A DNA stretch of 64,000 nt from assembly GCA_020054675.1 (NCBI GenBank), contig JAIHAL010000008.1, positions 62,001 to 126,000 of the forward strand. The letters are read 5' to 3'. The stretch is from Oscillospiraceae bacterium (GTDB taxonomy: Bacteria; Bacillota; Clostridia; Oscillospirales; Ruminococcaceae). How positions within the stretch are numbered: position 1 is the first letter of the stretch; each line of letters begins with the position of its first letter. The notes below the pieces were generated by a model. That model searched no databases, was not told where the DNA came from, and worked only from the letters and a program-made list of their open reading frames with translations. Shown piece by piece: positions 7,967-14,410 of this stretch. The translations under genes and the position numbers were made by a program.

Positions 7967-7995
7967 ATTATAGTTTAAAACAAAGTGCCTGTCAA
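7967..7995 (-). promoter_or_regulatory. Sigma-A promoter for glyS
   Basis: Minus strand TTGACA (7995-7990), 17-bp spacer, TATAAT (7972-7967): a perfect consensus. The start of transcription should lie about 35-40 nt before the glyS ATG, too close for a T-box riboswitch. Confidence 0.85.
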
Positions 7996-8073
7996 TCTAA
8001 AAGATTTTTGGAAAGGCATTTTTTTCTTTGTCCGCGCATAAAATAAACACAGATTCCGGCAGGAGGGTTTTAA

Positions 8074-8538
8074 ATGCTGACCGTTTCAATAAGAATGAAA
8101 TACCTTAAATTTGCTTGCCTTATTTTGCTTTTTGCTGTTATAATATCAATGACGGCGCTTGCATTTTTAAAAATCCGAATAAGTTATGAGGCCCGCGGGG
8201 AGCTGTCCGGCGAAGAGATGAAGGCTTTTTTGGGCGGATACGGCTGGACGGTTTCGGATTCCCCTCCCAAGGCGGAGGAAATAACCATCCCGCAGAAATT
8301 CAATTCAATTTATGAGGAATATAATGAAATCCAAAAGCGCTGCGGCTTTGACCTTTCAAAATACAGAGGAAAACCCGCCACGAAGTATACATATGAAATA
8401 TCTGACCTCCCCAATGCAAGGGCGACGATACTTGTCCACGATGGAAAAATAATCGGCGGGGATGTTTCCAGCGCCGAATACGGCGGCTTTATGATAGGAC
8501 TTTGCGAAAAAGGAGCTTTAAATGGAAAGACTGGATAA
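8074..8538 (+). CDS. DUF4830-like membrane-anchored protein
   Basis: 154 residues with one N-terminal hydrophobic segment (about residues 11-31, LKFACLILLFAVIISMTALA), which is an uncleaved anchor or signal, then an extracytoplasmic domain. The core GGYGWTVSDSPPKAEEITIPQKFNSIYEEYNEIQKRCGFDLSKYRG matches the pattern I know as DUF4830, found in Clostridia; function unknown. A strong GGAGGG site precedes the ATG. Its stop codon overlaps the start of the downstream rsuA-like gene by 17 bp, so the two are translationally coupled. Confidence 0.65.
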   Translation: MLTVSIRMKYLKFACLILLFAVIISMTALAFLKIRISYEARGELSGEEMKAFLGGYGWTVSDSPPKAEEITIPQKFNSIYEEYNEIQKRCGFDLSKYRGKPATKYTYEISDLPNARATILVHDGKIIGGDVSSAEYGGFMIGLCEKGALNGKTG

Positions 8539-9265
8539 ATTCATTTCAACCCAAACATCAATCCCAAGAAGCGAAACAAAAAAGATTATAAAACAAGGCC
8601 GGATAAAGATAAACGGCAGGACCGCCTCCGATGGCGGCGAAAAAATCGACCCAGAAAAGGACGAAATCAAGCTTGACGGCAATCCCATAGAATACCGCAG
8701 GCACATCTATATAATGCTTAACAAGCCGAAAGGATATGTATGCTCCACCCGCGACGGGCTATCCCCCACCGTGCTTGAGCTTGTGCCTCCCGCCCTTTCA
8801 AGAAAAGGGCTTTTCCCCGCAGGAAGGCTGGACAAGGACACAGAGGGCTTTGTCCTGATTACCGACGACGGGGAGCTTGCCCATAAGATGCTTTCCCCCA
8901 AAGGCCACGTTCCAAAGCTTTATTTTTGCACATTAAGGGATGAATGGGATGAAAGCTACCCATCAAAATTTGCCTCCGGGATGGTTCTTGAAGACGGCGA
9001 AAAGTGCCTTCCCGCACAGTTTTTTCCGGGAAAGGACAAAAAAGAAGCCTTCGTTGTGCTGTCCGAAGGCATGTTCCATCAGGTTAAAAGGATGTTTGAG
9101 GCTCTGGGCAACAAGGTGCTCGGCCTGAAAAGACTTCAAATAGGCGCCCTTCCCCTTGACCCGGATTTAAAGCCCGGAGAGTGTCGTGAAATATTGCACA
9201 AAGAAATAGATAAGCTTTTAGAGTATTTTGTTTTTAATTGTGACAGCCTTTCAAAAAACCGTTAA
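8522..9265 (+). CDS. rsuA: RsuA/RluB-family rRNA pseudouridine synthase
   Basis: 247 residues. An N-terminal S4 RNA-binding domain (MERLDKFISTQTSIPRSETKKIIKQGRIKING) is followed by the catalytic domain. GRLDKDTEGFVLITDDGELAH contains the catalytic Asp, and MLNKPKGYVCSTRDG and GMFHQVKRMFEALGNKV are further family motifs. It converts a uridine to pseudouridine in ribosomal RNA; the length and motif set fit the 16S U516 enzyme RsuA best, but RluB/RluF-type targets cannot be excluded. It overlaps the preceding DUF4830 gene. Confidence 0.9.
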   Translation: MERLDKFISTQTSIPRSETKKIIKQGRIKINGRTASDGGEKIDPEKDEIKLDGNPIEYRRHIYIMLNKPKGYVCSTRDGLSPTVLELVPPALSRKGLFPAGRLDKDTEGFVLITDDGELAHKMLSPKGHVPKLYFCTLRDEWDESYPSKFASGMVLEDGEKCLPAQFFPGKDKKEAFVVLSEGMFHQVKRMFEALGNKVLGLKRLQIGALPLDPDLKPGECREILHKEIDKLLEYFVFNCDSLSKNR

Positions 9266-9411
9266 TCTTTCGTCAAAATAAATAAAGGGGGTTTTACAAG
9301 TTTGGGTATTAAGCAACTTGAAAATGAGGTTGAAAATTTGGTATTATAATATCAACGCCAAGAAAAAGCTGCGTTTTGGCAAAGTATTTTAAAATTAGGG
9401 AGGTCCTTCTT

Positions 9412-10551
9412 ATGGCAGGATTATCGTTAAGGTCCATTTACAAAAAATATCCGGGCGGCGTTGTTGCCGTATCAGATTTTAATTTGGAAATCAAGGACAA
9501 GGAATTCATTATTCTCGTAGGCCCTTCAGGATGCGGAAAGTCTACAACTCTCCGTATGATTGCAGGCCTTGAAGAAATCTCCGAGGGTGAACTTTACATC
9601 GGCGACAAGCTTGTAAACGACGTTGCGCCTAAGGACCGCGACATCGCAATGGTGTTCCAGAACTACGCTCTTTACCCGCACATGACCGTATTTGAAAACA
9701 TGGCATTCGGTCTTAAACTCAGAAAGGTTCCGAAGGATGAAATCACAAGAAAGGTTGAGGAAGCTGCAAGAATCCTTGACATTTCCCACCTCCTTGACAG
9801 AAAGCCGAAGGCTCTCTCCGGCGGTCAGAGACAGCGTGTTGCTTTGGGACGTGCAATCGTGCGTGAACCTCAGGTGTTCTTGCTCGACGAACCTCTCTCA
9901 AACCTCGACGCAAAACTCAGGGCACAGATGAGGACCGAAATTTCAAAGCTCCACCAGAGACTTGGAACAACGTTCATTTACGTTACCCACGACCAGACGG
10001 AAGCTATGACGATGGGCGACAGAATCGTTGTTATGAAAGACGGCTTCATTCAGCAGGTTGACTCTCCTCAGAACCTTTATGAAAATCCTGCAAACCTCTT
10101 TGTTGCCGGATTTATGGGTTCTCCGCAGATGAACTTTGTTGATTCCGTTCTCCGCAAAATCAATGGCAAGTATGCTGTTGAATTCGGATACAACGAAGCA
10201 AAGGGCACTGGAAAGAAGTACTATGTTGAACTTCCCGAAAGCAAGGTTGACGACGAGGTTCTTTCCCAGTATGTTGACCAGGAAATCATTATGGGTATCC
10301 GTCCTGAAAACATCCATGATGAAGAAATGTTCCTCTCAACCGCTACAACCGGAATCATTGATGCAACGGTTGAAATCACCGAGCTCATGGGCGCTGAAAC
10401 ATACCTCTACCTCAACTGCGAGGGAATTCAGCTTACCGCAAGAGTTTCACCGCGTTCTACCGCAAGGCCTCAGGATGTTATCAAGGTTGCTCTTGACGCA
10501 AACAAGATTCATATCTTTGATAAGGAAACTGAAAAGGCTATCGTTAACTGA
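9412..10551 (+). CDS. msmX: Sugar ABC importer ATPase, MsmX/UgpC type
   Basis: 379-residue ATP-binding subunit of CUT1 sugar importers. Walker [11 protein letters not shown]-loop [13 protein letters not shown], signature [15 protein letters not shown], Walker [17 protein letters not shown] and switch His in THDQTEAMT are all present. A C-terminal TOBE/regulatory domain begins near residue 235. The start is ATG 9412, preceded by AGGGAGGT. It stands alone with no permease or binding protein, which is the usual situation for MsmX, a shared ATPase energising several importers; the lplB/ytcP/lplA genes at 31-35 kb lack an ATPase and are likely clients. Confidence 0.92.
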   Translation: MAGLSLRSIYKKYPGGVVAVSDFNLEIKDKEFIILVGPSGCGKSTTLRMIAGLEEISEGELYIGDKLVNDVAPKDRDIAMVFQNYALYPHMTVFENMAFGLKLRKVPKDEITRKVEEAARILDISHLLDRKPKALSGGQRQRVALGRAIVREPQVFLLDEPLSNLDAKLRAQMRTEISKLHQRLGTTFIYVTHDQTEAMTMGDRIVVMKDGFIQQVDSPQNLYENPANLFVAGFMGSPQMNFVDSVLRKINGKYAVEFGYNEAKGTGKKYYVELPESKVDDEVLSQYVDQEIIMGIRPENIHDEEMFLSTATTGIIDATVEITELMGAETYLYLNCEGIQLTARVSPRSTARPQDVIKVALDANKIHIFDKETEKAIVN

Positions 10552-10560
10552 TGATTTATT

Positions 10561-10588
10561 AAGGAGCTGCTGCGGCAGCTCCTTTTTA
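10561..10588 (+). terminator. Terminator after msmX
   Basis: GGAGCTGC and GCAGCTCC (10563-10582) form an 8-bp stem followed by TTTTT. It lies just before the convergent bofA stop codon. Confidence 0.85.
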
Positions 10589-10846
10589 TGCTTTAAGAAG
10601 GAATTTTGAAACCATAAGCAAGGCAACACCCGGAATTCCCAAGATTAAGGATACAGCCGTGTTGAAAAAATTAAGGGCAAGGCCAAGACCTATGTATCCG
10701 CCGAAAAAATGCGCCGCCAAAAGTCCCGCTCCGCCGGTTGCCATGCCTATTGCCGCATTTTTAAAAGGTTTTTTGCTTTTGCCGTAGTAATAAAGCATTG
10801 CCATGCCACATGCTGCAAGAATTATCCAGAGCAAAATTTCTCCCAA
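10586..10846 (-). CDS. bofA: BofA-like sporulation membrane protein
   Basis: 86-residue membrane protein with three hydrophobic stretches (LLWIILAACGMAMLYYY; AIGMATGGAGLLAAHFFGGYIGLG; NTAVSLILGIPGVALLMVSKFLL) and the GIPGVALL motif typical of the BofA family. BofA regulates pro-sigma-K processing in Bacillus sporulation. I start it at TTG 10846 because AAGGAG lies 7 nt upstream and only one base separates it from the yaaL stop. The in-frame ATG at 10876 would overlap yaaL and has no ribosome-binding site. The yaaL-bofA order matches Bacillus, although recR is not here. Confidence 0.85.
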   Translation of the reverse strand: MGEILLWIILAACGMAMLYYYGKSKKPFKNAAIGMATGGAGLLAAHFFGGYIGLGLALNFFNTAVSLILGIPGVALLMVSKFLLKA

Positions 10847-10847
10847 A

Positions 10848-11117
10848 CTAATCACTCCTTGCAAAATTTCCTTCATATTTAAGCCCGTTTTCCTTTGCAA
10901 GCCGCAAAAGATAGCTGTATCTTGCTCGCAGGGAAAGCTCCTCATAAATAAGCGCATCTATCAGGTCAGAATCGCTTGTCAGGTTGTATTTTGTTTCCGT
11001 TGCTTTTATCTGCGATAAAATTTCTTCCATTTCCGAGGCTATTTTATTTGAAAGCTCTTTTTGCTCTTCCTTTTCTTTTCCCTTTGTCCCGGCAAACGCG
11101 CCTAAAACGCCCTCCAT
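10848..11117 (-). CDS. yaaL: YaaL-like DUF2508 protein
   Basis: 89 residues, soluble, rich in Lys and Glu. The segment SDLIDALIYEELSLRARYSYLLRLAKENG is the conserved DUF2508 core. Function is unknown; the family sits next to bofA in Bacillus (recR-yaaL-bofA), and the same adjacency here supports both calls. The two genes are separated by one base, with the bofA ribosome-binding site inside the yaaL 3' end. Confidence 0.8.
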   Translation of the reverse strand: MEGVLGAFAGTKGKEKEEQKELSNKIASEMEEILSQIKATETKYNLTSDSDLIDALIYEELSLRARYSYLLRLAKENGLKYEGNFARSD

Positions 11118-11260
11118 AAAACTCCTCCTGACGTACTAGTAAATTTATGATTAAATTATGGTCAATTATTCCTTGTTTATTCATGCGTCCAAGGTTTATT
11201 TCTCATTTTTGCGAATATAATATATATGCAACTTAAATCAATTTTGAGAGGGAGAACAAA

Positions 11261-11455
11261 ATGAACGGCTTTACCGCACTTTCGGAACACTACTGTCCCT
11301 ATATCGGCAAAAACATCGTACTTAAAAAGGAAGTTTTTGAAAACGAAAATTTAAAGGACGGCAGTGAAAAATACACCTGCCTTAACAGCCATGAATGCCT
11401 TTGCGGCGAAAAATGCAAAAACGGACTTTTCAATATGGAAGTAAACCTTAAATAA
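11261..11455 (+). CDS. Small cysteine-rich protein, unknown
   Basis: 64 residues with no membrane segment. Five cysteines (12, 40, 46, 48, 52) are clustered mostly in CLNSHECLCGEKCKN, which could bind a metal ion, but I do not recognise the family. A GAGAGGGAG ribosome-binding site precedes the ATG and a strong terminator follows, so it is a separate expressed unit. A TATAAT hexamer (11216-11221) upstream suggests its own promoter, without a convincing -35. Confidence 0.65.
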   Translation: MNGFTALSEHYCPYIGKNIVLKKEVFENENLKDGSEKYTCLNSHECLCGEKCKNGLFNMEVNLK

Positions 11456-11458
11456 TTT

Positions 11459-11495
11459 TCTCCGGCAAGTCTGAAAAGGCCTGCCGGAGATTTTT
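11459..11495 (+). terminator. Terminator after the small Cys-rich gene
   Basis: CTCCGGCA (11460-11467) pairs with TGCCGGAG (11482-11489), followed by ATTTTT. Confidence 0.85.
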
Positions 11496-11520
11496 AATGC
11501 CGCCGGACAAACGGCAGGCG

Positions 11521-12012
11521 TTACATCAAAAGATAGCCGAGGGCAAGCAAAAGCTTCATGTCCGCCCCATTGCGCGCAAGTATTATAAGGAGGAAAATTA
11601 TTATGAGCTTTTCCTCGTCAAGCTTCAAATCCGGAAAAATCCCGTCAAGAAGTCCGGAAATCAAGCCTTTTGAGCCATCCCCTCCCATTGGATTTGGAAA
11701 CGGCAGATTGAAAAGCGGTGGTCTTTGAAAAGGCCCGCCCATTCCTCTTTCAAAATTTTGGGCATGAGGCTCAGCGGTGCTGTGATTATGCTGCTGTTGA
11801 GGCTGTCTGAATTGGTGCTGCTGCGAACCCTGAACACGGTTTTGAGAGGCTGTCTGCGCATGGTTTTGCGGGGAAGATGGCTTTTCTTCGCTTTGTGCAC
11901 CCTGCCGGTTTTGCGTATTAAGATAGCCTTGGGAACGGTTGTACATTTCCTGCACGCGCCTTATTGCGTCCCTGCGCATTAAGTCTATTTCCGAATCCGT
12001 ATAGCCGGCCAT
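11521..12012 (-). CDS. Unknown Gln/Asn-rich protein with hydrophobic C-terminus
   Basis: 163 residues in three parts: a charged N-terminal helix (MAGYTDSEIDLMRRDAIRRVQEMYNRS), a low-complexity Gln/Asn/His-rich linker (about 30-90), and a C-terminal hydrophobic segment (LIIIFLLIILARNGADMKLLLALGYLLM) that could insert in a membrane. I do not recognise the family. It is the last of three same-strand genes (12708 to 11521) with gaps of 18-27 bp, and is probably co-expressed with them. Confidence 0.65.
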   Translation of the reverse strand: MAGYTDSEIDLMRRDAIRRVQEMYNRSQGYLNTQNRQGAQSEEKPSSPQNHAQTASQNRVQGSQQHQFRQPQQQHNHSTAEPHAQNFERGMGGPFQRPPLFNLPFPNPMGGDGSKGLISGLLDGIFPDLKLDEEKLIIIFLLIILARNGADMKLLLALGYLLM

Positions 12013-12030
12013 TCCCCCACCCCCTTCAAG

Positions 12031-12435
12031 TTAAAACAAATCAATGGATTTAAAAAGCCCGCTTTCCTTTGCCGCCGTAAAAAGAGCAAGCAGCCTTAAA
12101 ATTTTTACTGCCTTGTCTATCCTCTCTTGCCTTTCGGGCTTTAAATGCGGCTTTAAGGCAAGCAAAAGACCTGCGTCCTTGTCGTTTGCCGAAACGGACT
12201 TAAAAAGCTCACCAAGCTGCAAAAGCATTGCCGGGTCAAAATCCGGCTGGCTTTTTTTGCCCATGCCGGAAAAAAGCGCGGACAAGTCCGGCTGCGGAGC
12301 GCTCTGTGAAAAGCCTCCCGAATCGTTTCCCGCATCGCCTTGCTGTCCGGAAAGCATTTGCGCCAGCTGCTTTATTTGATTCATGCTCTCCTCATCGGAA
12401 AGTACGGACTGAATTTTGGACATCAGGTCGTCCAT
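12031..12435 (-). CDS. Unknown protein, middle gene of three-gene operon
   Basis: 134 residues, soluble, mostly helical. An N-terminal segment MDDLMSKIQSVLSDEESMNQIKQLAQML is followed by a Gly/Ser/Gln linker and a C-terminal LLLALKPHLKPERQERIDKAVKILRLLALFTAAKESGLF. The C-terminal pattern (leucine-rich helix, then LKPHLKPERQERIDKAVKIL) is distinctive and also looks fit for self-association. The family was not recognised. The reading frame, a GGTGAAA site and tight spacing to its neighbours support it as a real gene. Confidence 0.65.
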   Translation of the reverse strand: MDDLMSKIQSVLSDEESMNQIKQLAQMLSGQQGDAGNDSGGFSQSAPQPDLSALFSGMGKKSQPDFDPAMLLQLGELFKSVSANDKDAGLLLALKPHLKPERQERIDKAVKILRLLALFTAAKESGLFKSIDLF

Positions 12436-12462
12436 GGGCTTTCACCGCCGATTTTTTTAAAA

Positions 12463-12708
12463 TTATTCCCCGCCGGCAAGCTTTTTGTAAAGCGCTTTGG
12501 CCTGCGGCGCCGATATAAGCTGTTCAAGAAGCTTGGGATTGCTTAACACCTGCTGGAATTTTTCTGCATCGGACTTGCTCATGTTTTTGAGCGCGGAATC
12601 AAATTTGCCGCTCTCAAGCTGCCTTTTCAGCTCATCCGGCTTCATGCCGAGCTTTGCGCCCACAATTCCCAAAAGCATGTCAAGGTTCTTTGAGTTGTTG
12701 ATATCCAT
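12463..12708 (-). CDS. Unknown small protein, first gene of three-gene operon
   Basis: 81 residues, all helical by composition, with a repeated leucine/lysine pattern: LDMLLGIVGAKLGMKPDELKRQLESGKFDSALKNMSKSDAEKFQQVLSNPKLLEQLISAPQAKALYKKL. AAGGAG precedes the ATG with good spacing. It resembles the middle gene only in style (short helices divided by Gly/Pro/Ser), not in sequence. No function can be assigned. Confidence 0.65.
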   Translation of the reverse strand: MDINNSKNLDMLLGIVGAKLGMKPDELKRQLESGKFDSALKNMSKSDAEKFQQVLSNPKLLEQLISAPQAKALYKKLAGGE

Positions 12709-12730
12709 AAAAATTTCTCCTTGCGAAAAA

Positions 12731-12759
12731 TTGTTTTCATTAACATACTATGCTATAAT
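12731..12759 (+). promoter_or_regulatory. Sigma-A promoter for the YfcE-like gene
   Basis: TTGTTT (12731-12736), 17-bp spacer, TATAAT (12754-12759), 64 bp before the TTG start of the phosphodiesterase gene. Confidence 0.6.
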
Positions 12760-12822
12760 AGACTTAAATAGACATACAATAAACGCCAAAATACTCAGCT
12801 ATTTTTGAAAGGATAATTTGCA

Positions 12823-13299
12823 TTGAGAATAATAGTCGTTTCCGATACGCATGGAAATTATAATGCGCTGAAAAAAATATTTGAAAAAAATCTTTCCGCC
12901 GATATGTTCATTCATCTTGGCGACGGAGAGAGGGAATTTATGGAGCTTTCCAGGCTTTACCCACAAAAGGCAGTGCGCAATGTCGCGGGGAACTGCGATT
13001 TTGCGCCGCTTTCACCGGAAGTTGCGGTCATTGGCGCCGGCGGGCATAAAATAATCGCCTCACACGGCCACAGGTATGGCGTAAAGTACGGAATAGACCA
13101 CATAAAAATGATTGCCCTCAAAAACGGGGCTGATATAGTGCTTTTCGGGCATTCCCATGTAAGATTCAATTATTATGAAGACGGGATATATTTTTTCAAT
13201 CCCGGAAGCGCATCCTCCCCGCGCGACGGCAAAAGGCCGTCCTACGGCTTTATTGACATAACTGCGCACGGAGTTGTTGCAAACCACGTGGAGTTATAA
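12823..13299 (+). CDS. YfcE/MJ0936-family metallophosphoesterase
   Basis: 158 residues of the calcineurin-like phosphoesterase fold. All metal-binding motifs are visible: VVSDTHGN, HLGDGE, VAGNCDF, ASHGHRYGV and LFGHSHV. The family hydrolyses phosphodiesters in a Mn-dependent way; its physiological substrate is not settled. The start is a TTG at 12823, with AAAGGA 9 nt upstream and no better ATG before the DTHGN motif. Confidence 0.88.
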   Translation: MRIIVVSDTHGNYNALKKIFEKNLSADMFIHLGDGEREFMELSRLYPQKAVRNVAGNCDFAPLSPEVAVIGAGGHKIIASHGHRYGVKYGIDHIKMIALKNGADIVLFGHSHVRFNYYEDGIYFFNPGSASSPRDGKRPSYGFIDITAHGVVANHVEL

Positions 13300-13303
13300 A
13301 AAA

Positions 13304-13329
13304 TCTCCGCACAACATACTATGCGGAGA
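13304..13329 (+). terminator. Hairpin after the phosphodiesterase gene
   Basis: TCTCCGCA and TGCGGAGA form an 8-bp stem around a 10-nt loop. No T-run follows, so it may be a weak terminator, a processing site, or part of the leader of the following 56-residue gene. Confidence 0.5.
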
Positions 13330-13357
13330 AAGAAATTTATGTGAAAAGGGATGCTGA

Positions 13358-13528
13358 ATGGAACCTTATTATTATGTTGTTATAAAAATCGACGGCGACT
13401 ATGCCGTTTTAAAGCGCACGGACATTCAAAGCGATGATACTGTCCTTGTGGCAAGGGCCTTGCTTCCAATTGAAACTGATGAGGGCACAAAGCTTGTTTG
13501 GCAAGATTTTCAGTATAGCGTTCAATAA
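13358..13528 (+). CDS. 56-residue protein, DUF3006-like
   Basis: A short frame below usual gene-calling limits. The protein starts MEPYYYVVIKIDGDYAVLKR and continues with a VARALLPIETDEGTKL segment. The pattern (strand, GDYAVL, then a LLP...EGTKL turn) resembles DUF3006, a small beta-rich family common in Clostridia whose function is unknown. AAAGGG lies 7 nt before the ATG. It is followed at once by repeat locus B. Confidence 0.6.
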   Translation: MEPYYYVVIKIDGDYAVLKRTDIQSDDTVLVARALLPIETDEGTKLVWQDFQYSVQ

Positions 13529-13539
13529 AACTTATTTTT

Positions 13540-14101
13540 TGTTCTGATTTGCTTTTTTAGTGGGGGCTTTGCCCCCAGATTTACACATAAAGCAAATTTG
13601 GTTTGCTTCATCCCCCAGTGACTTTTTGTCCGGCGACAAAAAGTCACCAAAAAACGCCTGATTTATATGTCTTATTCCGCCGGCTTTTCGGCAACGGGCG
13701 CCACGCTATCGCTTGCGCCCTGCACGACAAAGCTCGGCTGCCTTTCTTGAAGATGTCACGTCTTACCAAGTTAAAGGCAAAAAAGAATAGCACTTAAGAA
13801 CCCAAAGAAGCACCTTATTTTGCTAATCACGAAAAGATTTTCTGCTAATAAAGTTATTAAGGCAAGCAAAATAAAAGACCTGCTTTTCGTAGTAAAATTG
13901 GAGTAGTGAGCACCGAGGCGAAAAGCAGGTCAACAGTAACAAGCCGTTATTCGCCGAGCAGGGCACAAACGAATGTGCAGTGCCCGTTGCCGGCGAATAG
14001 GCGGACGAGTAAAAAATAATTTGATTATCTTTAAAAGCAAATAGGGGGACGGCGTCCCCCTATTTGAAAAAGTAAAGCCACTAAAACCAAAAAACTAACA
14101 C
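13540..14101. repeat. Palindromic intergenic repeat, locus B
   Basis: Non-coding gap between the 56-residue gene and the flhB-like gene. Parts: TTTTTAGTGGGGG...CCCCC end segment (13554-13577); hairpin GTGACTTTTTGTC/GACAAAAAGTCAC (13618-13647); a block (13691-13876) shared with 49,671-49,855; the 55-bp inverted repeat GACCTGCTTTTCG/CGAAAAGCAGGTC (13877-13931); TATTCGCCG (13948-13956) pairing with CGGCGAATA (13991-13999) around GGGCAC/GTGCCC; a GGGGGACggcGTCCCCC hairpin (about 14045-14062) and an AAAAAGTAAA...AACTAAC end. Positions match loci A and C, but several stems have different sequence with pairing kept. Confidence 0.8.
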
Positions 14102-14410
14102 CTATAAAACTTCTTGATTTTTTTTGATTTCGTCGGCAGTTTTGATTATTTCAGCATAAATTGAAGCAACCACCTGATAAAGCTCCGGCGGAATCGGTGT
14201 GCCTAAATCAAGCATGGTAAGCAGCGCCGCCGCACTGTCGTCGCGATAGACGGGCACTCCGTTTTGGTCGGCAATGCGGATTATCTTCTCAGCAATAAGC
14301 CCATGGCCGGAGGCCACCACAATCGGCGCATTGTCTTTTTCGGGATTGTATTTTAAGGCAACCGCGCTGCTGCCTTGATATTTCGGCTTGCTGCTTTTAG
14401 ACTGTGACAT
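14102..14410 (-). CDS. FlhB C-terminal-domain-like protein
   Basis: 102 residues corresponding to only the cytoplasmic C-terminal domain of the flagellar export switch FlhB, without its membrane part. YNPEKDNAPIVVASGHGLIAEKIIRIADQNGVPVYRDDSAAALL matches the segment of FlhB/EscU after the NPTH cleavage site. A stand-alone version is known in Bacillus as YlqH. It overlaps the end of the fliK-like gene by 14 bp, the same pairing as Bacillus ylqG-ylqH, suggesting a role around flagellar export, though none is proven. Confidence 0.82.
   Translation of the reverse strand: MSQSKSSKPKYQGSSAVALKYNPEKDNAPIVVASGHGLIAEKIIRIADQNGVPVYRDDSAAALLTMLDLGTPIPPELYQVVASIYAEIIKTADEIKKNQEVL

Noticed and set aside
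7925-8073. T-box riboswitch upstream of glyS
   Set aside because: The perfect promoter leaves a leader of only about 35-40 nt, with no specifier stem or T-box sequence.
9318-9350. Promoter for msmX from TTGAAA and TATAAT
   Set aside because: Spacing is 21 bp for one -35 candidate and 9 bp for the other; only the -10 looks genuine, so I did not list it as a feature.
13877-14000. Integron attC site or tRNA-like fold as an explanation for the palindromic repeats
   Set aside because: The conserved attC core triplets and an integrase are absent, and no tRNA cloverleaf or T-loop motif is present.
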